NCBI RefSeq assembly: GCF_900090265.1
Contig: NZ_LT607752.1
Span: 5,152,001 to 5,216,000 of the forward strand
DNA from: Micromonospora rifamycinica
GTDB taxonomy: Bacteria > Actinomycetota > Actinomycetes > Mycobacteriales > Micromonosporaceae
Direction of reading: 5' to 3'
DNA: 64,000 nucleotides
Position numbers and translations under genes: made by a program. Each line of letters opens with the position of its first letter. The first letter of the stretch is position 1. The notes below the pieces were generated by a model, which did not search any database, was not told where the DNA came from, and was given only the letters and a program-made list of their open reading frames with translations. Of the stretch, positions 7,569-15,944 are shown one piece after another.

Positions 7569-10007
7569 TCAGAGCGGGTAGGTGCGGGCGACCGCCAGCA
7601 TCTCCGAGGTGTGCGAGCCGACCACCCCCACCCCCGCCGGCCGCTTCCGGAACCCCGGCAGCGCCTCCAGCCCGTCGCTGGCGTCCATCGCCCGCAACGC
7701 GACCTGCCCGGCCCGGGGTCGTACGGTCAGGGTGATCTCGACGCCCTCCGTAGGCGGGGCGTGGAAGACTATCCCGAAGCCCCACCGGTCCAGCGACGCC
7801 TCCTCGACGGTCAGTTGCCGTCCGACCGGCACCTCCCGGCCGGCCACCTCGGCCCGGGTCACCTCGGCGGTGTTCGCATCCACGTGCAGGGTGGCCAGCC
7901 GGACGGTGCGCTGGGGGAGCAGCCGCAGCCGCAGGGTGCGCAGCCCACCGGCGGTGGTGTCGGCGAGCACCTGCACCGTCGGCGCGGGCAGGTTCGCCGC
8001 CGGGGCCACCCCGGTAAATACCGACTCCCTACCCAGGCCGGGAAATGCTGCGCCCAGGTACTCGGTGAAGTGCGAACCGGCGTGTTCCTTGGTCCACGGC
8101 TGAGGTTCCCCCTCCCGGGTGATCCACTGCGCCTCGTTGGTGTCGGCGTCCAGGGCGTACATCAGGTGGGTGGGGACGGGGTGGTCGGCGTCGAAACGGT
8201 CGACCGCCAGGCCGACCCCGGCGAACACCGTGGCGGCGAGCGCGGCGGCGACGGCCGGCAGCGCGCCGAGCCGGCGCGCCCGGGCGGCGACCGGGCCGGG
8301 CTCGCCGCCGGGGGCCGGGTCGCGCTCGTCGCCGGCGACCGGGCCGCGCTGGCCGCCGGCCGCCGGGTGCAGCAGGTCGAGCACCGGCAGTGCGGCCAGC
8401 CCCAGCAGCACCGCGAACAGCGCCGCGACCCCGCCCATCGCCATCCCCAGCGCGGGGAAGAGCAGCACCACCGTGGGCAGCAGGATCACCACGGCGACCG
8501 CCCCGGCCAGGGTCACCGCGGCCACCGGCCACGGGCCGTCGATCCGGGTACGCAGCGCCACCAGGCCGGCGAGCGCGCCGGCCAGCGCCGGCAGGGTGGC
8601 CAGGTACGCCCCACCGGGCACCAGCGCCGCCAGCACCACTCCGAGCACGGCCAACCAGCCCAGCCCACCGACGGCCAGCGCCGCCGGGCCGACCCGGCGG
8701 CGGGCCAGCGCGTACCAGGCGAGCAGGATCGCGGCGGCGAGCGCCACCACCGCCAGCCGGTACCAGACCGGCCGGTACGGGTCGAGCAGCTCGGCGTAGC
8801 CGGGGCGCAGCGCGGTGATCCCCGCCCAGAGCAGTTGGGCGGCGACCGGGGCGGCCACGATCGGCACCAGCGCCAACCCGAACCCGGCGACCAGCCGGCC
8901 GGTGCGCCGGACCTGCCAGCCCAGCGTCAGCACCCCGAGCAGCGCCAGGGCGGCCAGCGGCCAGGTCAACCAGCCGGGGTAGCGGACCAGCCCGCCCGGC
9001 ACCGGGAAGTAGGTGGCGTCGTGCCCGGACCGCAGCGCCGTCAGGTCGGTGCGGCCGAACTCCCGGGCCAGCCCGAGAGCGTTGTCACCGTGCATCTGGA
9101 GGCTGCCCCGGTCCAGCGCCGCCGGGGTGTCCAGCGGGGTGTGGTAGATCGCGCCCCCGTCGATGTACGCCGCGTTCAACCCGACGAAGTCGTGGTCGAG
9201 GAAGGCGGTGAAGTCGGTGTCGTTGGGCAGCGCCCGGTAGATCTCCACGGCGAACGAGGTGCCCACCGGGTGCGGTGCGCCCCGGCCGAAGGCGGCCACC
9301 AGCCCGGCGTTGTCCCGGGACGTCTCGAACATGATCACCGGCCCGGTGGAGCCCCGGGCCTCCAGGTTGAGCACCACCCCGCCGTCGGCGGCGAGCGGGT
9401 GGCTCGCCGCGAACGCCGCCGCCCCGCACAGGCACGCCTCCTCGGCGTCGGTCAGCACGAACACCACGTCGTTGCGGAGCCGGGGGCCGGCGGCCAGCGC
9501 GCGGGCCACCTCCAGCACGGTGGAGGTGCCGGCCGCGTCGTCGTTGCCACCCGGGCCGGTCTGCACCGAGTCGTAGTGCGCCACCAGGAAGACCCGGCCG
9601 GTGGAGGCGGTGCCGGGCAGCCTGGCCACCACGTTACGGACCCGGGCGACGGTGGCCCCGCCGGCCGCGCCGCTGAGCTGCCCGGCCTCCGGGGCGACGG
9701 TGTCCTGCACCTCGGTCTGAAGGCCCAGCCCCCGCAGCGCCCCGACCAGGTGCTCACGGACCTGGTCGTTGGCGGCGCTGCCGGCCGGGTGCGGGCGCTG
9801 CGCCACCGTCTGCACCGTCCGGTAGGCCCGTGCGGCGCTGAACTCGTCGGCCGGGGCGTCCGCCGGCCGGGGCGTCGGGGTGGCCAGGGTGACCAGCATC
9901 GCGGCACCCACCGCGACCAGCGCCAACAGGGCGGCCAGGGCGGCGAGCAGGCGACGCGGGGGCCGGGTCAGCGCCCGGTCGGCGGCGGAGGCGGGGGGTA
10001 CGCCCAC
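7569..10007 (-). CDS. membrane-anchored M28 family zinc peptidase
   Basis: An 812-residue protein. One N-terminal membrane helix (about residues 19-45) is followed by an M28 aminopeptidase domain with zinc-ligand motifs AHYDSV, GGNDDAAGTSTVLE and TDAEEACLCGA. Several more hydrophobic helices occupy the middle, and a C-terminal extracytoplasmic domain ends the protein. The layout is like endoplasmic reticulum-type (Fxna-like) M28 peptidases. I chose GTG at 10007, preceded by GAGGAG; the frame is open to 10118. It is divergent from the signalling operon at 10237. Confidence 0.85.
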   Translation of the reverse strand: MGVPPASAADRALTRPPRRLLAALAALLALVAVGAAMLVTLATPTPRPADAPADEFSAARAYRTVQTVAQRPHPAGSAANDQVREHLVGALRGLGLQTEVQDTVAPEAGQLSGAAGGATVARVRNVVARLPGTASTGRVFLVAHYDSVQTGPGGNDDAAGTSTVLEVARALAAGPRLRNDVVFVLTDAEEACLCGAAAFAASHPLAADGGVVLNLEARGSTGPVIMFETSRDNAGLVAAFGRGAPHPVGTSFAVEIYRALPNDTDFTAFLDHDFVGLNAAYIDGGAIYHTPLDTPAALDRGSLQMHGDNALGLAREFGRTDLTALRSGHDATYFPVPGGLVRYPGWLTWPLAALALLGVLTLGWQVRRTGRLVAGFGLALVPIVAAPVAAQLLWAGITALRPGYAELLDPYRPVWYRLAVVALAAAILLAWYALARRRVGPAALAVGGLGWLAVLGVVLAALVPGGAYLATLPALAGALAGLVALRTRIDGPWPVAAVTLAGAVAVVILLPTVVLLFPALGMAMGGVAALFAVLLGLAALPVLDLLHPAAGGQRGPVAGDERDPAPGGEPGPVAARARRLGALPAVAAALAATVFAGVGLAVDRFDADHPVPTHLMYALDADTNEAQWITREGEPQPWTKEHAGSHFTEYLGAAFPGLGRESVFTGVAPAANLPAPTVQVLADTTAGGLRTLRLRLLPQRTVRLATLHVDANTAEVTRAEVAGREVPVGRQLTVEEASLDRWGFGIVFHAPPTEGVEITLTVRPRAGQVALRAMDASDGLEALPGFRKRPAGVGVVGSHTSEMLAVARTYPL

Positions 10008-10236
10008 GGGGAACTCCTCGGAGGTGGTGCGGGGGTGGGCATCATCCTGCCCCGGCCGGGAAGGAGCGGGGGCGTACCGGGACCGAACCGTGACGCGCGG
10101 GGCTGACCGGACGCTCATCCGGTGGAGGCCCCACCCGGTGACGGCCTTGCCCGGGTACGCCCTGGACCGGGCGGACCGTGTTGTGTGCGACCGTTGTCTA
10201 ATACAGGATCAGCAGGGCACTCGGAAGGAGCCCGAC

Positions 10237-11511
10237 ATCACCAGCGAACTCCCGCGTCTCGCGGCGGTGACCCGGTCGCACCGGGGGCCCGGCCTGGCCG
10301 GGCCCTCCGTCGCGCCGTACCCGCACGGCGGGCTCGGGCACAACCCCAACCTGCCGCCGGGCGAACGGCTGCGGGTGCTGCTGGTCGAGGACGACGAGGG
10401 CGACGCCTTCCTGGTCGGTGAGCTGCTCGCCGAGACCAACTCGATGATCGACCTGCTGGTCGCCACCAGCCTCAGCGAGGCCCGGCAGCGCATCGCCGGC
10501 GTCGACTGCGTCCTGCTCGACCTCGGGCTGCCCGACGCGCAGGGCCTCGACGGCCTGCGCCGGGTGCTGGAGATGTCCAGCGGGGCGGCGGTCTGCGTGC
10601 TGACCGGCCGCTCCGACGAGCACCTCGGCATCGTCGCGGTCGCCGAGGGCGCCCAGGACTACCTGGTCAAGGGCCAGGTCGACGGGGTGCTGCTGACCCG
10701 TGCCCTGCGGTACGCGGTGGAACGCAAGCGGGCCGACGAGAACGCCCGCCGGCTGCGCGAGGTCGAGCTGCGCCAGGCCGAGTCGGCCCGGCTGGAACGG
10801 GGCCTGCTGCCCCAGCCGCTGATGACCACCGACGAGGTGGCGGTGCACACCTTCTACCGACCGGGCCGGCACGCGGCGCTGATCGGCGGGGACTTCTTCG
10901 ACGTGGTGCAGACCCGGCCGGACCGGGTCGACCTGATCGTCGGTGACGTCTGCGGGCACGGGGTGGACGAGGCGGCCCTCGGCGTCGAGCTGCGGGTGGC
11001 CTGGCGGGCGTTGATCCTGGCCGGGGTGCCCGACGACGAGGTGCTGCCCGCCCTGGAGCAGGTGCTGATGAGCGAGCGCCGGCTCCAGGAGATCTTCGCC
11101 ACCGTCGCCACCGCCCGGCTCGACCTGGCCGCCAACCGGGCCACCGTCCGGCTGGCCGGTCACCCGCCGCCGCTGCTGCTGTCCGGCGGCAAGGTCGCGC
11201 CGGTCCCGGCCCGTGGGGGCCTGTTGCTCGGCGTACGACCCCGCCGTCCCGTCGCGTTCGATCTGGAGTTCGACACCGATGACTGGTCCCTGTTGATGTA
11301 CACCGACGGCCTGATCGAGGGGCGGGTGGGTGACGGCGACGACCGGTTGGACGTCGACGGGCTCACCGGCCTGCTCCAGGAGCGGGCCAACCACGCCGTG
11401 CCGCTGTCCGAGCTGCCCGCCTGGCTGGTCGGTCGGGCCGAGCAGATCAACGGTGGGCCGCTCGCCGACGACGTGGCCATGCTGCTGGTCACCCGGGGCG
11501 GTGGCCGGTGA
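10237..11511 (+). CDS. response regulator fused to SpoIIE/PP2C phosphatase
   Basis: Receiver domain: LRVLLVEDDEGDAFL (acidic pocket), phospho-acceptor Asp in DCVLLDLGLPD and the Lys in DYLVKGQ. A coiled linker (ERKRADENARRLRE) leads to a PP2C-type SpoIIE domain with metal-binding GGDFFDV, GDVCGHGVDEA and the closing ADDVAMLLV. Such proteins dephosphorylate anti-sigma-antagonists (RsbU-like) when the receiver is phosphorylated. The start is uncertain: AAGGAG at 10225-10230 lies six bases before an in-frame ATC (10237), and the next start is GTG 10267 with no Shine-Dalgarno. The stop overlaps the kinase start by GTGA. Confidence 0.85.
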   Translation: MTSELPRLAAVTRSHRGPGLAGPSVAPYPHGGLGHNPNLPPGERLRVLLVEDDEGDAFLVGELLAETNSMIDLLVATSLSEARQRIAGVDCVLLDLGLPDAQGLDGLRRVLEMSSGAAVCVLTGRSDEHLGIVAVAEGAQDYLVKGQVDGVLLTRALRYAVERKRADENARRLREVELRQAESARLERGLLPQPLMTTDEVAVHTFYRPGRHAALIGGDFFDVVQTRPDRVDLIVGDVCGHGVDEAALGVELRVAWRALILAGVPDDEVLPALEQVLMSERRLQEIFATVATARLDLAANRATVRLAGHPPPLLLSGGKVAPVPARGGLLLGVRPRRPVAFDLEFDTDDWSLLMYTDGLIEGRVGDGDDRLDVDGLTGLLQERANHAVPLSELPAWLVGRAEQINGGPLADDVAMLLVTRGGGR

Positions 11512-13334
11512 ACACGTACCGCCGGGGGTGGACCCTGCGTCGTCGGGTGCTGGCGCTGCTGGCCGTGGTGGGCGTGCTGCTGGTCGGGCTGGCCGTGGCC
11601 GAGGCGGCGGTGGCGGCGAAGAACCGCGCCTACACCGACACGCTGCTCACCCGGACCGGCCCGCTGCGGGTGCAGGGGCAGGAGCTGCTCAACGTGCTGC
11701 TCGACCAGGAGACCGGCGTCCGTGGGTACGCGGTCAGCGGCAACCGCGCCGACCTGGCCCCGTACGAGCAGGGGGTGCGGCAGGAGCGCGACGTGGCCGC
11801 CACGATCGCCGACCTGGGCCGTGACTACCCGGCGATCGTGGATGCGCTGCGCACGGCGCAGCAGCAGGCGGCGGACTGGCGGCGGACGGTGGCCGAGCCG
11901 GTGATCGCGACGACCGGGAGCAGCGGCACGGCCGCCGGCCAGGCGTTGATCACCGCCCAGGCGCGGCAGCAGTTCGACGAGATCAGGGCGTCGGTGGGTG
12001 ACCTCCAGACGGCGATCCTGGCCGAGCGGGAGAAGGGCGCCCGGGACATCGAGCGGACCGGCAACATGCTGGTGATGCTGCTGATCGTCGCGGCGGTGGT
12101 GGTGGTCGTCGCCGGCACCCTGATGCTGCTCTCCCTGGAGCGGATGGTGATCCGGCCGCTGACCGGCCTGGCCCAGCAGGTGCGGGAGGTCGCCGCCGGT
12201 GACTACCAGCACCACATCGCCGGGTCGGGGCCGCCGGAGTTCCGCCGGCTCGCCGACGACGTGGACGTGATGCGGCAGAAGATCGCCAAGGACCTGGCCG
12301 AGGTGCGGGCCGCCCGGGAGAACATCGAGTGGGTCAACAGCCAGTTGCAGAAGCAGGCCGAGGAGCTGACCCGCTCCAACCGTGACCTGGAGCAGTTCGC
12401 CTACGTCGCCTCGCACGACCTCCAGGAGCCGCTGCGCAAGGTGGCCAGCTTCTGCCAGCTGCTCCAGCGTCGGTACGCGGGGCAGCTCGACGAGCGGGCC
12501 GACCAGTACATCGCCTTCGCGGTGGACGGCGCGCAGCGGATGCAGCGCCTGATCAACGACCTGTTGGCGTTCTCCCGGATCGGCCGGCTCACCACCGGCT
12601 TCGTCGACGTCGACCTGAACCGGGTGATGGCCGACGTGGCCAGCCAGACCGAGCCGGGCCGCCAGTACGCCGACGCCGAGCTGACCTGGAGCGAGCTGCC
12701 GGTGATCCGCGGCGAGGAGCCGCTGCTCACCAACCTGCTGGTCAACCTGGTGAGCAACTCGGTGAAGTTCCGCCGGCCGGACGTCCCGCCGAAGGTGCGG
12801 GTCTCGGCCCGGCTGGTCGACGCCGAGTGGGAGATCACCTGCCAGGACAACGGCATCGGCATCGAGCCCGAGTTCGCCGACAAGATCTTCGTGATCTTCC
12901 AGCGGCTGCACGCCAAGGACGCCTACCCGGGCACCGGCATCGGCCTGGCCATCGTCAAGAAGATCGTCGAGTACCACGGCGGTCGGGTCTGGGTGGACAC
13001 CGACCAGGCCGAGGGGACCGCGATCCGGTTCACCCTGCCGGCCCGGCCGGAGGACGTCGAGGCGGCGAAGGCGGCGGCCGCCACGGCCGACGCGACCGCC
13101 CCGACCGACGGGGACGGCACCACGACGACGGGGACGGACGACACGGCGACCACCGGCCCGGACGACACGGCGACGACCGACCGCCCGGTCGGGGAGTCGC
13201 CGGTGCCGGTCGGTGAGGCCGCCGGGGACGGGCCGACGGTCGGGCGGCAGCCGGCCAGCGGGCGACACGAGGACCCACCCGGCGGGCCGCCGGGGCAAGG
13301 CACCACGGGTGGTACGAAGGAGAGGGTCGGATGA
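11508..13334 (+). CDS. CHASE3-HAMP sensor histidine kinase
   Basis: A 608-residue membrane kinase. There is one TM helix near residues 12-32, a CHASE3-type extracellular helical sensor (LLDQETGVRGYAVSG), a second TM near 184-208, and HAMP. HisKA has phospho-His in ASHDLQEPLRK, of the phytochrome-like subclass, and HATPase has NLVSNSVKF, DNGIGI and GTGIGLAIVKK. The last 100 residues are an odd disordered Thr/Asp/Pro tail. Overlapping starts and stops with the genes on both sides imply translational coupling; the likely phospho-acceptors are the two neighbouring receiver proteins. Confidence 0.9.
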   Translation: MNTYRRGWTLRRRVLALLAVVGVLLVGLAVAEAAVAAKNRAYTDTLLTRTGPLRVQGQELLNVLLDQETGVRGYAVSGNRADLAPYEQGVRQERDVAATIADLGRDYPAIVDALRTAQQQAADWRRTVAEPVIATTGSSGTAAGQALITAQARQQFDEIRASVGDLQTAILAEREKGARDIERTGNMLVMLLIVAAVVVVVAGTLMLLSLERMVIRPLTGLAQQVREVAAGDYQHHIAGSGPPEFRRLADDVDVMRQKIAKDLAEVRAARENIEWVNSQLQKQAEELTRSNRDLEQFAYVASHDLQEPLRKVASFCQLLQRRYAGQLDERADQYIAFAVDGAQRMQRLINDLLAFSRIGRLTTGFVDVDLNRVMADVASQTEPGRQYADAELTWSELPVIRGEEPLLTNLLVNLVSNSVKFRRPDVPPKVRVSARLVDAEWEITCQDNGIGIEPEFADKIFVIFQRLHAKDAYPGTGIGLAIVKKIVEYHGGRVWVDTDQAEGTAIRFTLPARPEDVEAAKAAAATADATAPTDGDGTTTTGTDDTATTGPDDTATTDRPVGESPVPVGEAAGDGPTVGRQPASGRHEDPPGGPPGQGTTGGTKERVG

Positions 13335-13783
13335 CCGCGCCGGCGGACGGCAAGAGCCCGATCGAGGTCCTGCTGGTCGAGGACGACCCGGGCGACGTGC
13401 TGATGACCCAGGAGGCGTTCGAGGAGCACAAGCTGCGCAACCGGCTGACCGTCGTCTCCGACGGCGCCGAGGCGCTGGCCTACCTGCGGCGCGAGGGCCG
13501 GTACGCGGACGCGGTGACCCCGGACCTGATCCTGCTCGACCTGAACCTGCCGCGCCGGGACGGCCGGGAGGTGCTGGAGGAGATCAAGAACGACGAGCAG
13601 CTGCGCCGCATCCCGGTGGTGGTGCTCACCACCTCCCAGGCCGACGAGGACATCCTGCGCAGCTACCAGCTGCACGCCAACGCCTACGTGACCAAGCCGG
13701 TGGACTTCGAGCGCTTCATCTCGGTGGTCCGGCAGATCGACGAGTTCTTCGTCAGCGTGGTCAAGCTGCCGCCGCGTGGCTGA
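13331..13783 (+). CDS. single-domain response regulator, Rcp1-like
   Basis: A 150-residue stand-alone receiver: VLLVEDDPGDVLMTQEAF (acidic residues), LILLDLNLPRRDG (phospho-Asp), VVVLTTSQADED (Thr switch) and YVTKPVDFERF (Lys). No output domain. The L-N-L-P-R-x-D-G form and C-terminal helix are those of Rcp1-type regulators that accept phosphate from phytochrome-like kinases. It overlaps the kinase by 4 bases and the phosphatase-like gene by 8. Confidence 0.92.
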   Translation: MTAPADGKSPIEVLLVEDDPGDVLMTQEAFEEHKLRNRLTVVSDGAEALAYLRREGRYADAVTPDLILLDLNLPRRDGREVLEEIKNDEQLRRIPVVVLTTSQADEDILRSYQLHANAYVTKPVDFERFISVVRQIDEFFVSVVKLPPRG

Positions 13784-14582
13784 CCACCTGCTCGCCGACG
13801 TCGACACGCTGCTGCGGGAGACCGCGGCGGACGTGGTGTTGCCGCTGTTCCGCCGGCTCGACGACGCCGACGTCACCGAGAAGGCACCGGGTGACCTGGT
13901 CACCATCGCCGACCAGCGGGCCGAGGAGCGGATCTCGGCCGAGCTGCGCCGGCTGCTGCCGGGGTCGCTGGTCGTCGGCGAGGAGGCGGTGGCCGAGGAC
14001 GGGTCGTTGCTGCGGCACCTGCGCGACGGCGGCGACGTCTGGGTGGTCGACCCGGTCGACGGCACCGGCAACTTCGCCGCCGGTCGCCGGCCGTTCGCGC
14101 TGATGGTGGCCCTGCTGCGGGCGGGTGAGCCGACCGCCTCGTGGGTGTTCGACCCGCTGGCCGCGACGATGGCCGTGGCCAGCGCCGGTGCCGGCACCCG
14201 GCTGGACGGCCGACCGGTGCGGGCCGCCGCCGCCGTCGCGCCCGGCCGGCTGCGCGGCACCGCGATGGTCCAGTACCTGCCGCAGGCCACCCGGGACCGG
14301 GTGGCGGCCGGTGAGGGCCGGATCGGGGAGCTGCTGCCCGGCCAGCACTGCGCCGGCCGGGAGTACCTCGACCTGCTCACCGGGGCGCAGCAGTTCGTCA
14401 TGTTCTGGCGCACCCTGCCCTGGGACCATGCGCCCGGTGCGCTGCTGGTCCGCGAGGCGGGCGGGGTGGCCCGCCGGTTCGACGGCACCGAGTACCACCC
14501 GGCCGACGACGGCCGGGGGCTGCTGGTCGCCGTCGACGAGCAGACCTGGCACGAGGTGCGGGCCGCCCTGCTCGGCGACTGA
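13776..14582 (+). CDS. inositol monophosphatase family protein
   Basis: A 268-residue Mg-dependent phosphatase. Metal ligands are visible as GEEAVAED (motif with Glu), VDPVDGTGNFAAGRRPFAL (W/DPxDGT motif) and the C-terminal WDHAPGALLVREAGG. It probably dephosphorylates a small sugar or inositol phosphate (inositol-1-phosphate, histidinol phosphate or similar); the substrate is open. The overlap with the receiver gene puts it in the signalling operon, which is unusual for a metabolic phosphatase. A hairpin at 14609-14635 may end the operon. Confidence 0.88.
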   Translation: MADHLLADVDTLLRETAADVVLPLFRRLDDADVTEKAPGDLVTIADQRAEERISAELRRLLPGSLVVGEEAVAEDGSLLRHLRDGGDVWVVDPVDGTGNFAAGRRPFALMVALLRAGEPTASWVFDPLAATMAVASAGAGTRLDGRPVRAAAAVAPGRLRGTAMVQYLPQATRDRVAAGEGRIGELLPGQHCAGREYLDLLTGAQQFVMFWRTLPWDHAPGALLVREAGGVARRFDGTEYHPADDGRGLLVAVDEQTWHEVRAALLGD

Positions 14583-14894
14583 CGGCCGCCTCCCGCCGGA
14601 CCGGCGGTGCAGCACCACGGTCGGGCCGGTGCTGCGGGTCGTGGTGCCGGCCGTTGCCCGCCCCGCCGGGTGGTGCGGCAGGCCGGTGGGGCATCGACGG
14701 ACCGGACCCTCGGCGACCGGCTCGACACGCCGCGTCGAGCGTTGCCGTCCGGTGTCGTCACGGGCCGGGGCGCCGGGCCTGGTTGCGGTATCGTGACCGG
14801 CGGTCTCCGCCCCCAGGCCGCCAACCGGGGCCGGCGGGACCGCCGCCGGACCGGCCTGTCGCCGGGCGTCGGCGGCAGAGGGAAGGACACCCCC
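14583..14894. other. 312-bp intergenic region
   Basis: It holds a hairpin with 8-bp stem (gcagcacc / ggtgctgc, 14609-14635) that may terminate the preceding operon. I looked for the ydaO-type c-di-AMP riboswitch often found before cell-wall hydrolase genes and did not see its conserved blocks. No promoter can be placed with confidence. Confidence 0.4.
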
Positions 14895-15908
14895 GTGCCC
14901 AGGACCAGCCTGACCCGGCCCCGCCTGCGGCGGCCGCTGACCGTGCTGCTCGCCGCGCTGGCGCTACTGCTCGGTGCCGGCGCGGTGCCCGCCTCGGCGG
15001 AGCCCGGCGAGGGCGGCACCAAGCAGCTCAAGGACGCGCTGACGGCGGCGGCGAAGGGGCACATCGAGGCCAAGGCCAAGCTGGACAGCTCCAAGCGGCG
15101 GCAGACCGAGCTGGCCGCCCAGCTGAAGGTGTTGGAGGGTCGGCTGGGTGAGCTGACCAACCAGGTGGGCGAGGTGGCCGCGCAGTCGTACCGGGTGGGC
15201 CGGCTGACGCCGACGTCGATGCTGCTCAACACGGCCAGCCCGGAGGCGTTCCTCAAGCGGGCGGCCGACCTCGACATGATGGCCCAGCGGGACGGCAAAC
15301 AGCTCCGCGCGCTCGCCGAGGCGCGGCACGAGGCCGCCCAGGCCACCCTCGACATCAACGCCGAGGTCCGGGAGCAGCAGAAGCAGCTCGCCACGCTGGC
15401 CAAGAAGAAGCGGGACGCCGAGCGCGCCCTGGCCACGGTCAGCTCGGGCAGCAGCGCCGGTTTCAGCGGCGGGTCGAGTTCGGCGAAGCCGGCCCCGCGC
15501 AACTCCGACGGGTCGTGGCCCAGCGAGTCGTGTTCGGTGAACGACCCGACCACCTCCGGCTGCATCACCCCGCGCACCCTGCACGCCATGCAGCAGGCCA
15601 AGGCAGCCGGCTACAAGCGGTTCGTGTCCTGCCACCGCAGCGGCGGGGGCGGCGAGCACCCCAAGGGCCGGGCCTGCGACTTCTCGGCCGCCACCAGCGG
15701 CTTCAAGGACGAGACGGCCACCGGCGGGGACAAGGCGTACGGCGACAGCCTGGCCAACTACTTCAAGAACAACGCCAACCGGCTCGGCGTGCTCTACGTG
15801 ATCTGGTACCGGCAGATCTGGATGCCGAACACCGGCTGGCGGGCGTACAGCGGGTCGGGCAGCCCGGCCGCCGACCACACAAACCATGTTCACCTTTCGA
15901 TGTACTGA
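14895..15908 (+). CDS. secreted coiled-coil protein with ARB_07466-like C-terminal domain
   Basis: A 337-residue exported protein. The signal peptide (basic start, hydrophobic LTVLLAALALLLGAGAVPASA) is cleaved near residue 36. Residues about 40-190 form long coiled coils like those of NlpC/P60 and FtsX-partner hydrolases. A Ser/Gly linker leads to a C-terminal domain with FVSCHRSGGG, HPKGRACDFS and DHTNHVHLS. These His and Asp spacings resemble zinc D-Ala-D-Ala peptidase-like domains. It likely acts on peptidoglycan at the cell surface. GGAAGGA precedes the GTG at 14895. Confidence 0.82.
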   Translation: MPRTSLTRPRLRRPLTVLLAALALLLGAGAVPASAEPGEGGTKQLKDALTAAAKGHIEAKAKLDSSKRRQTELAAQLKVLEGRLGELTNQVGEVAAQSYRVGRLTPTSMLLNTASPEAFLKRAADLDMMAQRDGKQLRALAEARHEAAQATLDINAEVREQQKQLATLAKKKRDAERALATVSSGSSAGFSGGSSSAKPAPRNSDGSWPSESCSVNDPTTSGCITPRTLHAMQQAKAAGYKRFVSCHRSGGGGEHPKGRACDFSAATSGFKDETATGGDKAYGDSLANYFKNNANRLGVLYVIWYRQIWMPNTGWRAYSGSGSPAADHTNHVHLSMY

Positions 15909-15944
15909 CCGTCCGGCCCAGGTACGGGACGTAGCATCGCGACG

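Noticed and set aside
14583..14894. c-di-AMP riboswitch ahead of the secreted coiled-coil gene
   Set aside because: Such switches often precede cell-wall hydrolase genes in actinobacteria, but the conserved sequence blocks are not visible here.
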